NCBI RefSeq assembly: GCF_030867385.1
Contig: NZ_JAPFBJ010000001.1
Location: 620,001 to 684,000, forward strand
Direction: 5' to 3'
Origin: Sphingobium sp. DEHP117
GTDB taxonomy: Bacteria > Pseudomonadota > Alphaproteobacteria > Sphingomonadales > Sphingomonadaceae
Length of the DNA stretch: 64,000 nucleotides
Within the stretch, counting starts at the first letter, position 1. Every line of letters begins with the position of its first letter. The position numbers and the translations under genes are program-made. The notes beneath the pieces were generated by a model. It was not told the DNA's origin and made no database searches. It was given only the letters and a program-made list of their open reading frames with translations. Shown here in pieces: positions 51,488 through 60,404 of the stretch.

Positions 51488-52192
51488 ATGCGCGTGCTGC
51501 TCATCGAGGACGAACCGACCACGGCAAAGGCCATCGAGCTGATGCTCACGACGGAAGGGTTCAACGTCTATACCACCGATCTGGGCGAGGAAGGCCTCGA
51601 TCTCGGCAAGCTCTATGATTATGATATCATCTGCCTGGACCTCAACCTGCCGGACATGCATGGCTATGACGTGCTCAAGAAGCTGCGCAACGCCAAGGTG
51701 CAGACGCCGGTGCTCATCCTTTCCGGCATCTCGGAGATGGATAGTAAGGTCCGCTCCTTCGGTTTCGGCGCCGATGATTATGTGACCAAACCGTTCCACC
51801 GCGAGGAGCTGATCGCCCGCATCCACGCGGTCGTCCGTCGCTCCAAGGGCCATTCGCAAAGCGTTATCAAGACCGGCAAGCTTTCGGTCAATCTGGATGC
51901 CAAGACCGTGGAGGTCGATGGCAACCGCGTCCACCTCACCGGCAAGGAATATGCGATGCTGGAGCTGCTCTCGCTCCGCAAGGGCACCACGCTCACCAAG
52001 GAAATGTTCCTCAACCACCTTTATGGCGGCATGGACGAGCCGGAACTCAAGATCATCGACGTGTTCATCTGCAAGCTGCGCAAGAAGCTGGCGCTGGCCT
52101 GCGGCGGCGAAAATTATATCGAGACGGTCTGGGGCCGTGGCTATGTGCTGCGCGATCCGGAAGTGGAAGGCGGCGCCGTCCGCGCGGCCTGA
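51488..52192 (+). CDS. ctrA: Cell-cycle response regulator CtrA
   Basis: The 234-residue OmpR-type regulator begins [20 protein letters not shown], has the phosphoacceptor D51 in [18 protein letters not shown], the switch segment [20 protein letters not shown], and a winged-helix domain (from about 125) with [20 protein letters not shown] and [20 protein letters not shown], which is characteristic of CtrA. It controls cell-cycle and flagellar genes in alphaproteobacteria. A strong terminator follows the gene. Confidence 0.96.
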   Translation: MRVLLIEDEPTTAKAIELMLTTEGFNVYTTDLGEEGLDLGKLYDYDIICLDLNLPDMHGYDVLKKLRNAKVQTPVLILSGISEMDSKVRSFGFGADDYVTKPFHREELIARIHAVVRRSKGHSQSVIKTGKLSVNLDAKTVEVDGNRVHLTGKEYAMLELLSLRKGTTLTKEMFLNHLYGGMDEPELKIIDVFICKLRKKLALACGGENYIETVWGRGYVLRDPEVEGGAVRAA

Positions 52193-52226
52193 GCCGCATC
52201 TCGATCACAGGTTTAGAGTGGGATTG

Positions 52227-52254
52227 GCCGGCGCAGCAATGCGTCGGCTTTTTT
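52227..52254 (+). terminator. Rho-independent terminator of ctrA
   Basis: A stem GCCGGCGCA-GCAA-TGCGTCGGC with one G-T pair is followed by six T residues (52249-52254), 35 bp after the ctrA stop. Confidence 0.85.
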
Positions 52255-52299
52255 GTGGTGCAGGGTCTTGAGCCAACGCAGGTTCGTCCGTTTTGCTGA

Positions 52300-52941
52300 T
52301 CATCTCACCCGCTCGAACCGCATCTCGCCCTCTTTGCGATGCAGGATGACCTTGCCGGCGTCCTCCTCCAGGCACGCCGCTTCGAAGTTCACGACGCCAA
52401 GATCATTGGGCGTCAGAATGATGCGCACTGCGCCATGATCATTATCGTCAAGCATTATTCGCCCGGACGTCAGTTGATGCATCGGCACGCTCAGCTCGAC
52501 CCAGCGCGGCACCCTCATGTCGCCTTCCGGCATCGACCAGCCGTAACTCTGGGTGTAGCCTTCCAGGGGTTCGCCGCTGTCGAAGCCGATGCGGAAATCG
52601 ACCCCAGCGATGCCCCCACCATCGGGCCAGGTGACCAACAGCGTCGGCGTGGCGCCGTCAATGGAGACGAGCGCTCCCCTTGAAAACGCGGGCGGGACCG
52701 GCTTCGGCTCGGTGAAAAGGCAGGTCTTGCCCTCCACGATCTGCCAGCGCCCTTGCGCGCTTTCATCGAGCGCGCCAGCAGCGAGACCGTAGCGAAACCT
52801 GCCATCGGCGGTCAGCTCCAGCCCGCCTGCGACATCAGGCCCTTCGGCAAGCCGGTATCGACCGACCAGCGCCGGCGCCGCCAGGCCGGCCTCGGGGATC
52901 AGTATCATCGCCGCAGCGATCAAGGCAGGAAGACGTCGCAC
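52300..52941 (-). CDS. Secreted hypothetical protein
   Basis: The 213-residue product has a signal peptide (ALIAAAMILIPEAGLAAP) and a domain of alternating beta strands beginning LVGRYRLAEGPDVAGGLELT with DGRFRYGLAAGALDESAQGR, as in small secreted proteins that report on cell growth media. The start is GTG at 52941. It is convergent with ctrA across the terminator. Function unknown; alternative start codons downstream would shorten the signal peptide. Confidence 0.7.
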   Translation of the reverse strand: MRRLPALIAAAMILIPEAGLAAPALVGRYRLAEGPDVAGGLELTADGRFRYGLAAGALDESAQGRWQIVEGKTCLFTEPKPVPPAFSRGALVSIDGATPTLLVTWPDGGGIAGVDFRIGFDSGEPLEGYTQSYGWSMPEGDMRVPRWVELSVPMHQLTSGRIMLDDNDHGAVRIILTPNDLGVVNFEAACLEEDAGKVILHRKEGEMRFERVR

Positions 52942-53123
52942 GGCGGGATAGTGAAGCCAATCCCCTTAAAGCGCCACAGATTTTCACGCGTCGGGCGTGC
53001 TAGGGCTTCCTCCGGGCTATGCAACCGGGTCTGCAGATGGTAACCGGCGACGCACAAGAAGCGCACGCATGCGAGCGTTTCCAAGGCTTTGTGCGACGTC
53101 TTCTTGGAGGGGTTGGAATGCAA
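52920..53123 (-). CDS. Possible small hypothetical ORF
   Basis: A 67-codon frame (LETLACVRFLCVAGYHLQTR ... ENLWRFKGIGFTIPPC) overlaps the start of the downstream secreted-protein gene by 22 bp. Its composition is protein-like, but no family is recognised and it could be a chance frame. The remaining part of the 213-bp gap 52942-53154 shows no other signal. Confidence 0.25.
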   Translation of the reverse strand: MHSNPSKKTSHKALETLACVRFLCVAGYHLQTRLHSPEEALARPTRENLWRFKGIGFTIPPCDVFLP

Positions 53124-53154
53124 AGCCCTTCAACAGTTGACGAAATGACGAACA

Positions 53155-54198
53155 ATGTCGGACCTGAATAACGGACTAGATTATCTCAAAGCGCAAAGGC
53201 CAGCCATCGGCAGCGGCGATCAGGTTGAAATCGCGCCGGGCGTTCACTGGGCCGCGATGCCGCTGGGAGGGCGGCTGGAGGCGATCAACGTCTGGGTGCT
53301 GCGTGACCGCGCCAACTGGTCGATTGTCGACACCGGTTTGCGCAACGCCGCGACGATCACGGCATGGCGAGCCTTGATGAACAGCCTGTTCGATAATGGA
53401 CGGCCTGACCGGATATTCTGCACCCATATGCATCCAGACCACGCCGGCCTTGCAGGCTGGTTCGCCGCCGATTTCGGGGCGCGTTTATGGATGTCGCGCC
53501 TCGAATATTTCGTCTTGCGGATGCTGACGGCGGATCAAGGCAAGGCAGCACCGGGAGAGGCGATTGATTTCTATCGCTCGACTGGCTTTAGCGATGCCTC
53601 GATCGACCAGCTGAGGTCGCGCTTCGGCGAATTCGGGCGTATGGTCTATCCGCTGCCTCAGGCCTTTCATGCCGTGGCACATGCCGACCTGATCGATATC
53701 GACAATGACGAATGGCAGGTGATCGTGGGGGAGGGGCACTCACCCGAACATTGCTGTCTCTACAACCCATCGCGCAAGCTGTTCATATCGGGGGATCAGG
53801 TGCTGCCGACCATTTCCAGCAATGTGTCGGTTTACCCCTATGAGCCGGATGCCGATCCGCTGACGCGCTGGTTGTCCACCTTGCAGCGTATCAAGGAGAT
53901 GGTACCTGCCGACGTGCTGGTCCTGCCCGCACATGGCCAGCCTTTCTTCGGCCTGCATCAGCGTATTGACCAGTTGCTGGAAGAGCATGAGCGCGGGCTT
54001 GCAGCACTGGACGAAAAATTGTCTGTTCGCTCGCGACCGGTCGATCTTTACGGCGCTCTGTTTCGCCGCGAGATCACGCCCGTCCTTGAAATCATGGCGG
54101 TCGGCGAGACGCTCGCTCATCTCGCGTGCCTTCGGTCGCGGGGGCAAGCGGCGATGGAGATGGATGACGCGGGCATCCAGTGGTGGTCGCGGTCCTAG
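53155..54198 (+). CDS. Metallo-beta-lactamase-fold hydrolase (glyoxalase II-like)
   Basis: The 347-residue product has the metal-binding motif FCTHMHPDHAGLAG (H91, H93, D95, H96), GEGHSPEHCCLYNPSRKLF with the second His and KLFISGDQVLPTISSNVSVY with the bridging Asp. A C-terminal helical extension of about 100 residues follows. It probably hydrolyses a thioester or ester. The TAG stop (54196-54198) lies inside the CTAG border of a repeat end, so the last residues may come from an insertion. Confidence 0.85.
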   Translation: MSDLNNGLDYLKAQRPAIGSGDQVEIAPGVHWAAMPLGGRLEAINVWVLRDRANWSIVDTGLRNAATITAWRALMNSLFDNGRPDRIFCTHMHPDHAGLAGWFAADFGARLWMSRLEYFVLRMLTADQGKAAPGEAIDFYRSTGFSDASIDQLRSRFGEFGRMVYPLPQAFHAVAHADLIDIDNDEWQVIVGEGHSPEHCCLYNPSRKLFISGDQVLPTISSNVSVYPYEPDADPLTRWLSTLQRIKEMVPADVLVLPAHGQPFFGLHQRIDQLLEEHERGLAALDEKLSVRSRPVDLYGALFRREITPVLEIMAVGETLAHLACLRSRGQAAMEMDDAGIQWWSRS

Positions 54199-54282
54199 GG
54201 GCTGTGGGGATTCAGCCGATAACTTGAGCGGAACGAATACGTCTGCCTTTCTCGTTGAAGACCGGCTTGCGCATTTGCTCCT
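54195..54282. mobile_element. Solitary end of the CTAG element, possible IS remnant
   Basis: The 21 bp at 54195-54215 are identical to both ends of the element at 2714-2883, but no inverted partner is visible within the next kilobase. On the minus strand, an open frame ending MRKPVFNEKGRRIRSAQVIG stops with TGA inside this repeat, as transposase genes often stop at an IS end. The remnant is bounded by the dioxygenase-like gene at 54283. Confidence 0.5.
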
Positions 54283-55149
54283 TCAGATCGCGTTCATTGG
54301 CAGCTTCAGGTAGACGTGGCCATTTTGTGTAATGGGAGGTAGCGCGCCTCCGCGAATATTCACCTGCAGAGAGGGCAGGATGAGAAGCGGCGCTTCGAGC
54401 TGCGCATCCCGCGCCCGGCGCATCGCAACGAAGTCGGCCTCGCTGACGCCCTCATGCATGTGGACGTTACCGGCGTTTTGCTGGGCAACGCTCGTTTGCC
54501 AACGATACTCCTGGCGCCCTTCGGGAAGATAATCATGGCCCACAAACATCCGCGTATCGCCCGGCAGGGCAAGGATCTTCCGGATCGAGCGATAGAGGGC
54601 CTCCGCACTGCCGCCAGGAAAATCGCTACGTGCTGTGCCATAGTCAGGCATGAACAGCGTATCGCCTACGAAAGCAGCGTCGCCGATGTGATAGGTGACA
54701 CACGCAGGCGTATGACCCGGGGTATGCAGCACGCGGATTTCGAGTTCACCCAGCGGGAGTGTGTCGCCGTCATCAACAAGCCGGTCGAACTGGCTGCCGT
54801 CTGGCGCAACGTCATCAGCCTCGAACAGCGTCGCGAACACCTTTTGCACCTCGGTGATGTGCGCGCCGATCACCACCGGCGCGCCCGTCTTTTCGCGCAG
54901 ATAATGCGATGCCGAGAGATGATCGGCATGCGCATGGGTTTCAAGCAGCCATTTCAGCTGCAACCCCCTGGTCTGGACATAGTCGAGCAGTTTGTCGGCT
55001 GACTGGGTCGAGGTGCGCGCATTGCGGGGGGTGAAATCCAGCACGGGATCGATGATCGCGGCGTGGAGGGTGGCGGGGTCGTGAACCACATAGCTCACGG
55101 TGAAGGTGGCGGGATCGAAGAAGGCTTCGACATGAGGTTGCGAGGACAT
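54283..55149 (-). CDS. Persulfide dioxygenase-like metallo-hydrolase (Blh type)
   Basis: The 288-residue product has ETHAHADHLSASHYLREKTG with metal ligands H72, H74, D76 and H77, LHTPGHTPACVTYHIGD with another His, and FVGHDYLPEGRQEYRWQTSV, hallmarks of the ETHE1/Blh group that oxidises glutathione persulfide to sulfite. It is divergent from an ArsR-type regulator with the BigR cysteine pair, and both genes face a palindromic operator. ATG 55149 has GGAGA just upstream. Role in sulfide detoxification is a strong inference. Confidence 0.88.
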   Translation of the reverse strand: MSSQPHVEAFFDPATFTVSYVVHDPATLHAAIIDPVLDFTPRNARTSTQSADKLLDYVQTRGLQLKWLLETHAHADHLSASHYLREKTGAPVVIGAHITEVQKVFATLFEADDVAPDGSQFDRLVDDGDTLPLGELEIRVLHTPGHTPACVTYHIGDAAFVGDTLFMPDYGTARSDFPGGSAEALYRSIRKILALPGDTRMFVGHDYLPEGRQEYRWQTSVAQQNAGNVHMHEGVSEADFVAMRRARDAQLEAPLLILPSLQVNIRGGALPPITQNGHVYLKLPMNAI

Positions 55150-55169
55150 GGGCGTCTCCTTTCTCACTA

Positions 55170-55187
55170 TATTAGGTGTTGCTAAAT
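55170..55187. promoter_or_regulatory. BigR-type operator between the dioxygenase gene and bigR
   Basis: The dyad TATTAG-GTGTTG-CTAAAT (TTAG-N6-CTAA core) is AT-rich in a GC-rich region and lies between the two divergent starts (55149 and 55213). BigR of Xylella and Agrobacterium represses a comparable divergent arrangement. Confidence 0.65.
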
Positions 55188-55212
55188 TAGAATCAATACA
55201 TATATTGCACAC

Positions 55213-55545
55213 ATGTTTGATTTGACCCGCTTCGACCTTAGCCTGTTCCAAGAAAGCGCCCACCGCGCGGCCGCCCTGTTGCGCCTGTTGGGCAATGAAA
55301 AGCGCCTCATGATCCTCTGCCAGCTCGTCGATGGCGAGCTGTCGGTGGGGGCGTTGCAGGCGCGTATCGGCCTATCGCAATCGGCGCTGTCGCAACATCT
55401 CGCGCTGCTTCGGGAAGAAGGTATCGTCGCCACCCGGCGGGAAAGCCAGACTATCCACTACCGCATTGCCGATCCTGCGGCGTTGCGGGTGATCCAGACA
55501 CTGGCGGAGCTGTTCTGCCCGCCCGAACTGAGGAAAGACGTATGA
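55213..55545 (+). CDS. bigR: ArsR-family persulfide-responsive repressor BigR
   Basis: The 110-residue winged-helix protein has LLGNEKRLMILCQLVDGELS and a recognition region GLSQSALSQHLALLREEGIV. Two cysteines, C36 and C102 (LFCPPE near the C-terminus), match the redox pair of BigR/SqrR, which form a di- or trisulfide in response to sulfide. It overlaps the rhodanese gene by 4 bp and faces the persulfide dioxygenase-like gene, so the locus is a sulfide/persulfide detoxification unit. Confidence 0.9.
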   Translation: MFDLTRFDLSLFQESAHRAAALLRLLGNEKRLMILCQLVDGELSVGALQARIGLSQSALSQHLALLREEGIVATRRESQTIHYRIADPAALRVIQTLAELFCPPELRKDV

Positions 55546-56072
55546 CCGCCATGCTTCACAAGCTTTCGCCGCGGGATGTGCAGGGCCGCCTGGCAGCCGG
55601 CCGCGCCGTGCTGGTCGATATCCGCGAGCCGGACGAATTCGCCCGCGCCCATATCCCATCCGCTGTTTCCCAACCCCTATCCGCTCTCGAGCAGGCGCAC
55701 CTGACGGTCGATCCCGGCACCGACGTGATCTTCACCTGCCGCACCGGCATGCGGACGGCTGGCGCCTGCGACCGCCTCGCCGCACGGGTCGAGGGTGATG
55801 CCTATGTGCTCGACGGTGGACTCGATGCCTGGGCAAAGGCCGGTCTGCCGATCGAGCAAAACCGCAGGGCACCGCTGGAAATCAACCGGCAGGTCCAGAT
55901 GACCGCAGGCTTGCTGATCCTCACCGGCGTCGCCCTTGGCTTTGCGGTTGCGCCCGCATGGTTCGGCCTTTCCGCCTTCGTCGGTGCGGGGCTCACCTTC
56001 GCGGGCGTGACCGGGACATGCGGCATGGCACGGCTTCTTATGCTCGCGCCATGGAACCGCGTGCGGGCCTGA
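55542..56072 (+). CDS. Rhodanese-domain protein with C-terminal membrane segments
   Basis: The 176-residue product has a rhodanese domain (about 8-110; VLVDIREPDEFARAHIPSAV and the catalytic loop CRTGMRT with nucleophile C66) and two hydrophobic segments (about 122-165) of the DUF2892 type. It would transfer sulfane sulfur near the membrane. It overlaps bigR by 4 bp and precedes the TauE/SafE gene by 1 bp, so the three form one operon. Confidence 0.9.
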   Translation: MTAMLHKLSPRDVQGRLAAGRAVLVDIREPDEFARAHIPSAVSQPLSALEQAHLTVDPGTDVIFTCRTGMRTAGACDRLAARVEGDAYVLDGGLDAWAKAGLPIEQNRRAPLEINRQVQMTAGLLILTGVALGFAVAPAWFGLSAFVGAGLTFAGVTGTCGMARLLMLAPWNRVRA

Positions 56073-56073
56073 G

Positions 56074-56841
56074 ATGGGGTGGGAGGCCTTTTTTCTGGCA
56101 GCAGCCGGGGGCGCCCTGGTCGGATTTCTGCTGACGCTGTTTGGTGGCGGTGGGTCCGTTCTGGCGACGCCGTGGCTGATCTATGTGGTGGGCCTCGCTG
56201 ATACCCATGTCGCGATAGGCACTTCGGCGGCAGCGGTTGCAGTGAACGCCGCCGCTGGTCTCGTGGCACAGGCGCGGGCGGGCAAGGTCAAATGGCCCTG
56301 CGCCACGGTGTTCGCCCTCGCCGGACTGTCAGGAGCGCTGATCGGCGCCCATGTTGCGAAGGAGATCGATGGTCGCGCGCTCCTGTCCTGGTTCGCGATC
56401 GCGATGATCGTGGTGGCCCTCTCGATGCTGGTTCCCCGTCGCAGCGAAGGCGACCCAGGGGTACATCTGACGCCCGCCCTCGTGCTCAAGCTTGCGCCGG
56501 TAGGGCTCGTCACGGGCCTCGCCGCGGGGTTCTTCGGGATCGGTGGCGGGTTCCTCATCGCGCCCGGCCTTATGGCCGCGACCGGCATGACGCTCGCCAA
56601 CGCCGGCGCGTCCTCGCTTGTATCGGTGGCGTTGTTCGGCTCTGCCACAAGCGCCTCGTATGCCGCCTCGGGACTGGTATCGTGGCCGCTGTTCGGAGCG
56701 TTGGTGCTGGGCGGAATAGCCGGTACTTTCGGCGCGATGCCGGTTTCGCGGAGGCTGGCAGGGCAGCCTCGTGTGGCGCGCGCTATGTTTGCAGCGATGG
56801 TCATTGGCGTAGCGGTTTTCATCCTTTTAAACCGGCACTGA
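56074..56841 (+). CDS. TauE/SafE family sulfite/sulfonate exporter
   Basis: The 255-residue protein has eight predicted helices and the family's two-fold repeat: FGGGGSVLATPWLIYVVGLA in the first half and GFFGIGGGFLIAPGLMAATG in the second. It probably exports sulfite produced by the upstream persulfide dioxygenase and rhodanese. Its gene is 1 bp after the rhodanese gene. It is convergent with the P-type ATPase gene. Confidence 0.9.
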   Translation: MGWEAFFLAAAGGALVGFLLTLFGGGGSVLATPWLIYVVGLADTHVAIGTSAAAVAVNAAAGLVAQARAGKVKWPCATVFALAGLSGALIGAHVAKEIDGRALLSWFAIAMIVVALSMLVPRRSEGDPGVHLTPALVLKLAPVGLVTGLAAGFFGIGGGFLIAPGLMAATGMTLANAGASSLVSVALFGSATSASYAASGLVSWPLFGALVLGGIAGTFGAMPVSRRLAGQPRVARAMFAAMVIGVAVFILLNRH

Positions 56842-56848
56842 CTGCCTT

Positions 56849-59440
56849 TTATTCCAGCAGCAGGCTTCGCCACATTGGCTTGACCCGTTCAAGCATCAGC
56901 ACCGCCACGATACTGGCGACCACGATAACGGCCATTTCGTGCATGCCGACGGGAGTAAAAGCGAACAGGCTGGTGACCGGGGCAACAAACTGCGTCGCCA
57001 ACAATATGATGGCCACACCGCCCAAGACCCATCCCAGCGCGGGATTTGGTCTGCGCAACGCAGATGTCACCGACGCGCTGAAGCGGCGGTTAATGAGGAT
57101 AAGCCCCGTGATCCCCAGCACCAGTGCGATGAATGCGGCCGCACGAAGCTGTTGGGCCTCTAGACCTGAGTGCCAGAAATACAGGGTAAGACCTCCGGTA
57201 AACCCTGTTATGACGGCTCCCTGTATCAGCGACCAAAAAACCAGCCGCCGCGAAAGCAGGGGTGTATCGACCCGGCGGGGCGGCCTTTGCATCACGTCCT
57301 TTTCTTCCACCTCTGCCTCAAAGGCGAGCGAACAGACCGGATCGATGATCATTTCGATAAAGGCGATGTGGATCGGCCCCAGCAGCAGCGGCATACCCGT
57401 CAGCAAGGGCAAAAGCGCCATGCTAGCCACGGGGATATGCACTGCGATGATGAAACCCATCGCCTTGCGCAAATTGTCATAGATCCGCCGCCCCATCCGC
57501 ATCGCCTTGACGATAGACCCGAAATCATCGTCGAGCAGAATGATAGCCGAAGCTTCCCGCGCCACGTCCGTTCCACGGCCGCCCATGGCGATACCGATAT
57601 GAGCCGCCTTGAGCGACGGCGCATCGTTGACACCATCACCGGTCATGGCGACAACTTCACCGGCAGCCTTTAGTGCTTCGACCAGGCGCAGCTTTTGTTC
57701 GGGCATGATGCGTGCCCATATACGGACAGAGGCAATGCGTTGCTGAAGCTCCCTATCATCCATCGCCGCAAGGTCATTGCCGGTCAGGATGTCACCCGCG
57801 TCTATTCCTGCCTGCTCCGCTATGGCGCGGGCAGTCTGCGGATAATCGCCGGTGATCATGACGACGCGAATGCCAGCCTGGCGGCACAACCGAACCGCGT
57901 CAGGAACGGATGGCCGCAAGGGATCGGCAAGACCAACGAGCCCCCTAAAGTTAAAAGAAAATTCCCGCTGGGACATGGGAAGGTCCCGATCAGGCCAGCG
58001 GGCATCGGCAATTCCCAGTACGCGCAGGCCGCTGGCTGCCATGGCATCAACCGTTTCGTTCAACGCGCTTCTGGCGTCTGCGGACAAACCGCAGAGGTCA
58101 GCAATGGCCTCGGGCGCACCCTTGGTGGCGACAATCCGCTCGTTGCCCTGCGCGTCATTGCCCCACACATGCGACATCGCCAACAGCTCCGGATCAAGCG
58201 GATAGTGACGGTGCAGCGTCCAGCCTGCCTGCTGGCGCCTCCTGACTGTGTCGGGCGCGTGTTGATCGCCCAGTTCATGAAATGCGACTTCCATCGGGTC
58301 GCTGGCCTGCTGGGCACTCGCAAGGATGCCCAGTTCAGCCAGCAGGTGGAACCCGTCCTCCGGTTGCAGGTCGCCAACTCCATCGCGGACGAGCACACGA
58401 CCATCAGGCAGATGCAATTCGGCGATCCGCATGCGGTTCTGGGTCAGAGTGCCCGTTTTGTCGGTGCACAGAACGGTTGCGGAGCCCAGGGTTTCGATCG
58501 CGGCGGCGCGCCGCGTAAGCACCCGCTCGCCTGACATACGCATGGCTCCCATTGCCATGAAGATCGTCAGCACTACCGGAAATTCTTCCGGAAGCATCGA
58601 CATGCCGAGCGCTATCCCCGCGAGCGTCGCTTCCAGCCAGCTTCCGCGGAACATCCCGTACAGGACAATGGCCAAAAGGCTGGCAGTTGCGCCTATGGCC
58701 GCAAACCAAAGGACCACCCGGCGCGTCTGCTCCCTCAGTCGAGGCGTCTCGGTCTCCAGGGTGGAAAGGACCTGTCCGATCCGGCCGATTTCGCTGGCGG
58801 TGCCGGTCGCGGTGACGGAGCAACAACCGCTACCGCGAACCACAAGCGTTCCCGAATAGACGAATGGCAGATCATCTCCACCGGGACGCTCAAGCTTGTC
58901 CGGCGGGTTTGGGCCGCAAGCAGATTTGCGGACGGCGACGGACTCGCCCGTCAAGAGCGATTCATCGATATGGAGCCCATCACATTCGCAAAGCCACCCG
59001 TCCGCAGGGACACGATCGCCCTCGCGGAGCAAGACGAGATCCCCGCTTACCACTTCGCGGCTGGGGATGCGTTTGCGCATACCATCACGGATAACCAGAG
59101 CATGCGGGCTTGTCAGATCGCGCAAGGCTTCCAGCGCATGTTCGGTGCGGGTTTCCTGCACAACGGTAATCACGATCGACAGGCAGGCGAAGGCGACGAG
59201 AATCAATGCTTCATGAAGATCGCCCAACAGAAGGTAGATGAAGCCCGCCGCCACCAGCAACGCGATCATGGGTTCGCGCACGACATCCACGACAATCCGA
59301 AGGACCGTCCGCCCGTTCGATCGTGGCAGTTCGTTGGGGCCGTCCGCAAGGAGACGCGCCGCCGCTTCTGGTTCGCTCAGACCGGAACGGCCAAGCAATC
59401 TCCCTGCCTGCAGGGACTCAGGATTTGCAGCGGCTGTCAT
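56849..59440 (-). CDS. Cation-translocating P-type ATPase
   Basis: The 863-residue product has the P2-type layout: actuator motif LLTGESVAV, phosphorylation motif TDKTGTLTQNRM (D327), MTGDGVNDAPSLKAAHIGIA hinge, and ten helices. The fourth helix contains SMLPEEFPVVL (PEEFP) where calcium pumps have PEGLP, so the transported ion (Ca, Mn or other) is uncertain. It lies 73 bp downstream of the PRPP-synthase homologue on the same strand. This gene set probably forms one cassette. Confidence 0.92.
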   Translation of the reverse strand: MTAAANPESLQAGRLLGRSGLSEPEAAARLLADGPNELPRSNGRTVLRIVVDVVREPMIALLVAAGFIYLLLGDLHEALILVAFACLSIVITVVQETRTEHALEALRDLTSPHALVIRDGMRKRIPSREVVSGDLVLLREGDRVPADGWLCECDGLHIDESLLTGESVAVRKSACGPNPPDKLERPGGDDLPFVYSGTLVVRGSGCCSVTATGTASEIGRIGQVLSTLETETPRLREQTRRVVLWFAAIGATASLLAIVLYGMFRGSWLEATLAGIALGMSMLPEEFPVVLTIFMAMGAMRMSGERVLTRRAAAIETLGSATVLCTDKTGTLTQNRMRIAELHLPDGRVLVRDGVGDLQPEDGFHLLAELGILASAQQASDPMEVAFHELGDQHAPDTVRRRQQAGWTLHRHYPLDPELLAMSHVWGNDAQGNERIVATKGAPEAIADLCGLSADARSALNETVDAMAASGLRVLGIADARWPDRDLPMSQREFSFNFRGLVGLADPLRPSVPDAVRLCRQAGIRVVMITGDYPQTARAIAEQAGIDAGDILTGNDLAAMDDRELQQRIASVRIWARIMPEQKLRLVEALKAAGEVVAMTGDGVNDAPSLKAAHIGIAMGGRGTDVAREASAIILLDDDFGSIVKAMRMGRRIYDNLRKAMGFIIAVHIPVASMALLPLLTGMPLLLGPIHIAFIEMIIDPVCSLAFEAEVEEKDVMQRPPRRVDTPLLSRRLVFWSLIQGAVITGFTGGLTLYFWHSGLEAQQLRAAAFIALVLGITGLILINRRFSASVTSALRRPNPALGWVLGGVAIILLATQFVAPVTSLFAFTPVGMHEMAVIVVASIVAVLMLERVKPMWRSLLLE

Positions 59441-59513
59441 GCCTCAGGCCTCGCTCCTGTCACCCCATATACTGTGTGTTGATGCCTCGATGAGAAGTGT
59501 GGACCCGCCGGCA

Positions 59514-60404
59514 TCAGACGAAGTTGTGCGCGCAAATGGCTTCGGCCAGTGCCGGTGCAATAGAAATATCAGCCGCTGGCCCCGGAATCGTATCCGTGGC
59601 ACGCACCGGGTCGATCCCGTTCTCGAAAAGACTATCAAGATCCTTCCCGTTGGCCAGGCAATGCGTTGCCACAGCGCTTATTCTTGTGGCGCCGCCCGCT
59701 CTGAGCAATCTGGCACATGCATTGAGGGTGCCTCCGCTGGAGATGATATCGTCTACCAGCATGACCGGGCGACCGGACGCCCGGCTTTTATCGGGCAGAG
59801 CGATTTCCACTGTGCGATCGCCCCGCCTTGTTTTCGTGCAGATCATAACGTCCAGCCCCAAGGGGGCGGCGATAGCGTCCACCCATTGCCGCGATTCCTC
59901 GTCGGGTCCGACGAGCAGCGTATCGGGCGTTGTCATCGTTGCAAGAGTGCGCGCAATGGTGGCAGCCGCTGATACCGTGATTGCAACGATGCCCGGCGCG
60001 ACCGCTTGCAGGGACGGCGTGCGATGCAGATGCGGATCGACCGTGATCAGGCCATCGAAACTGGCGGCGATCAGCTTCCCGATCACGCGCTGAGAGACCG
60101 CTTCACCGGCCGAGAACGCCCTGTCCTGTCGCATGTAACAGAGATAGGGAGCGATCAGGACAATGCGGTTGGCACCGCCGTCCCGCAGCGCCGACGCGGC
60201 GAGAAGCAACGGGACCATCTTGGCGTCCGGTCGATCCAGCGAACAATACAGCAAAGCCGTAGAGGTGCTCTTGCCGACCCGCACGAAGCTCTCACCGTCC
60301 GGGAACGGACGCGTTTCTATGGGCAGGCTCGCGATCCCAAGCCCAGAGGCCAATCGCTGTGCTTCGGCCCGGTTGGCCATGAAATAGTGGAGCGTGGTGC
60401 TCAT
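59514..60404 (-). CDS. Ribose-phosphate pyrophosphokinase homologue
   Basis: The 296-residue product has FPDGESFVRVGKSTSTALLY, the active-site segment YLCYMRQDRAFSAGEAVSQR, TVDPHLHRTPSL and the PRPP-binding loop VMLVDDIISSGGTLNACARL. It is the short class of PRPP synthase, lacking about 20 residues of the canonical enzyme. The start overlaps the phosphorylase stop by 4 bp, suggesting PRPP or ribose-bisphosphate handling with that enzyme rather than general housekeeping synthesis. Confidence 0.88.
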   Translation of the reverse strand: MSTTLHYFMANRAEAQRLASGLGIASLPIETRPFPDGESFVRVGKSTSTALLYCSLDRPDAKMVPLLLAASALRDGGANRIVLIAPYLCYMRQDRAFSAGEAVSQRVIGKLIAASFDGLITVDPHLHRTPSLQAVAPGIVAITVSAAATIARTLATMTTPDTLLVGPDEESRQWVDAIAAPLGLDVMICTKTRRGDRTVEIALPDKSRASGRPVMLVDDIISSGGTLNACARLLRAGGATRISAVATHCLANGKDLDSLFENGIDPVRATDTIPGPAADISIAPALAEAICAHNFV

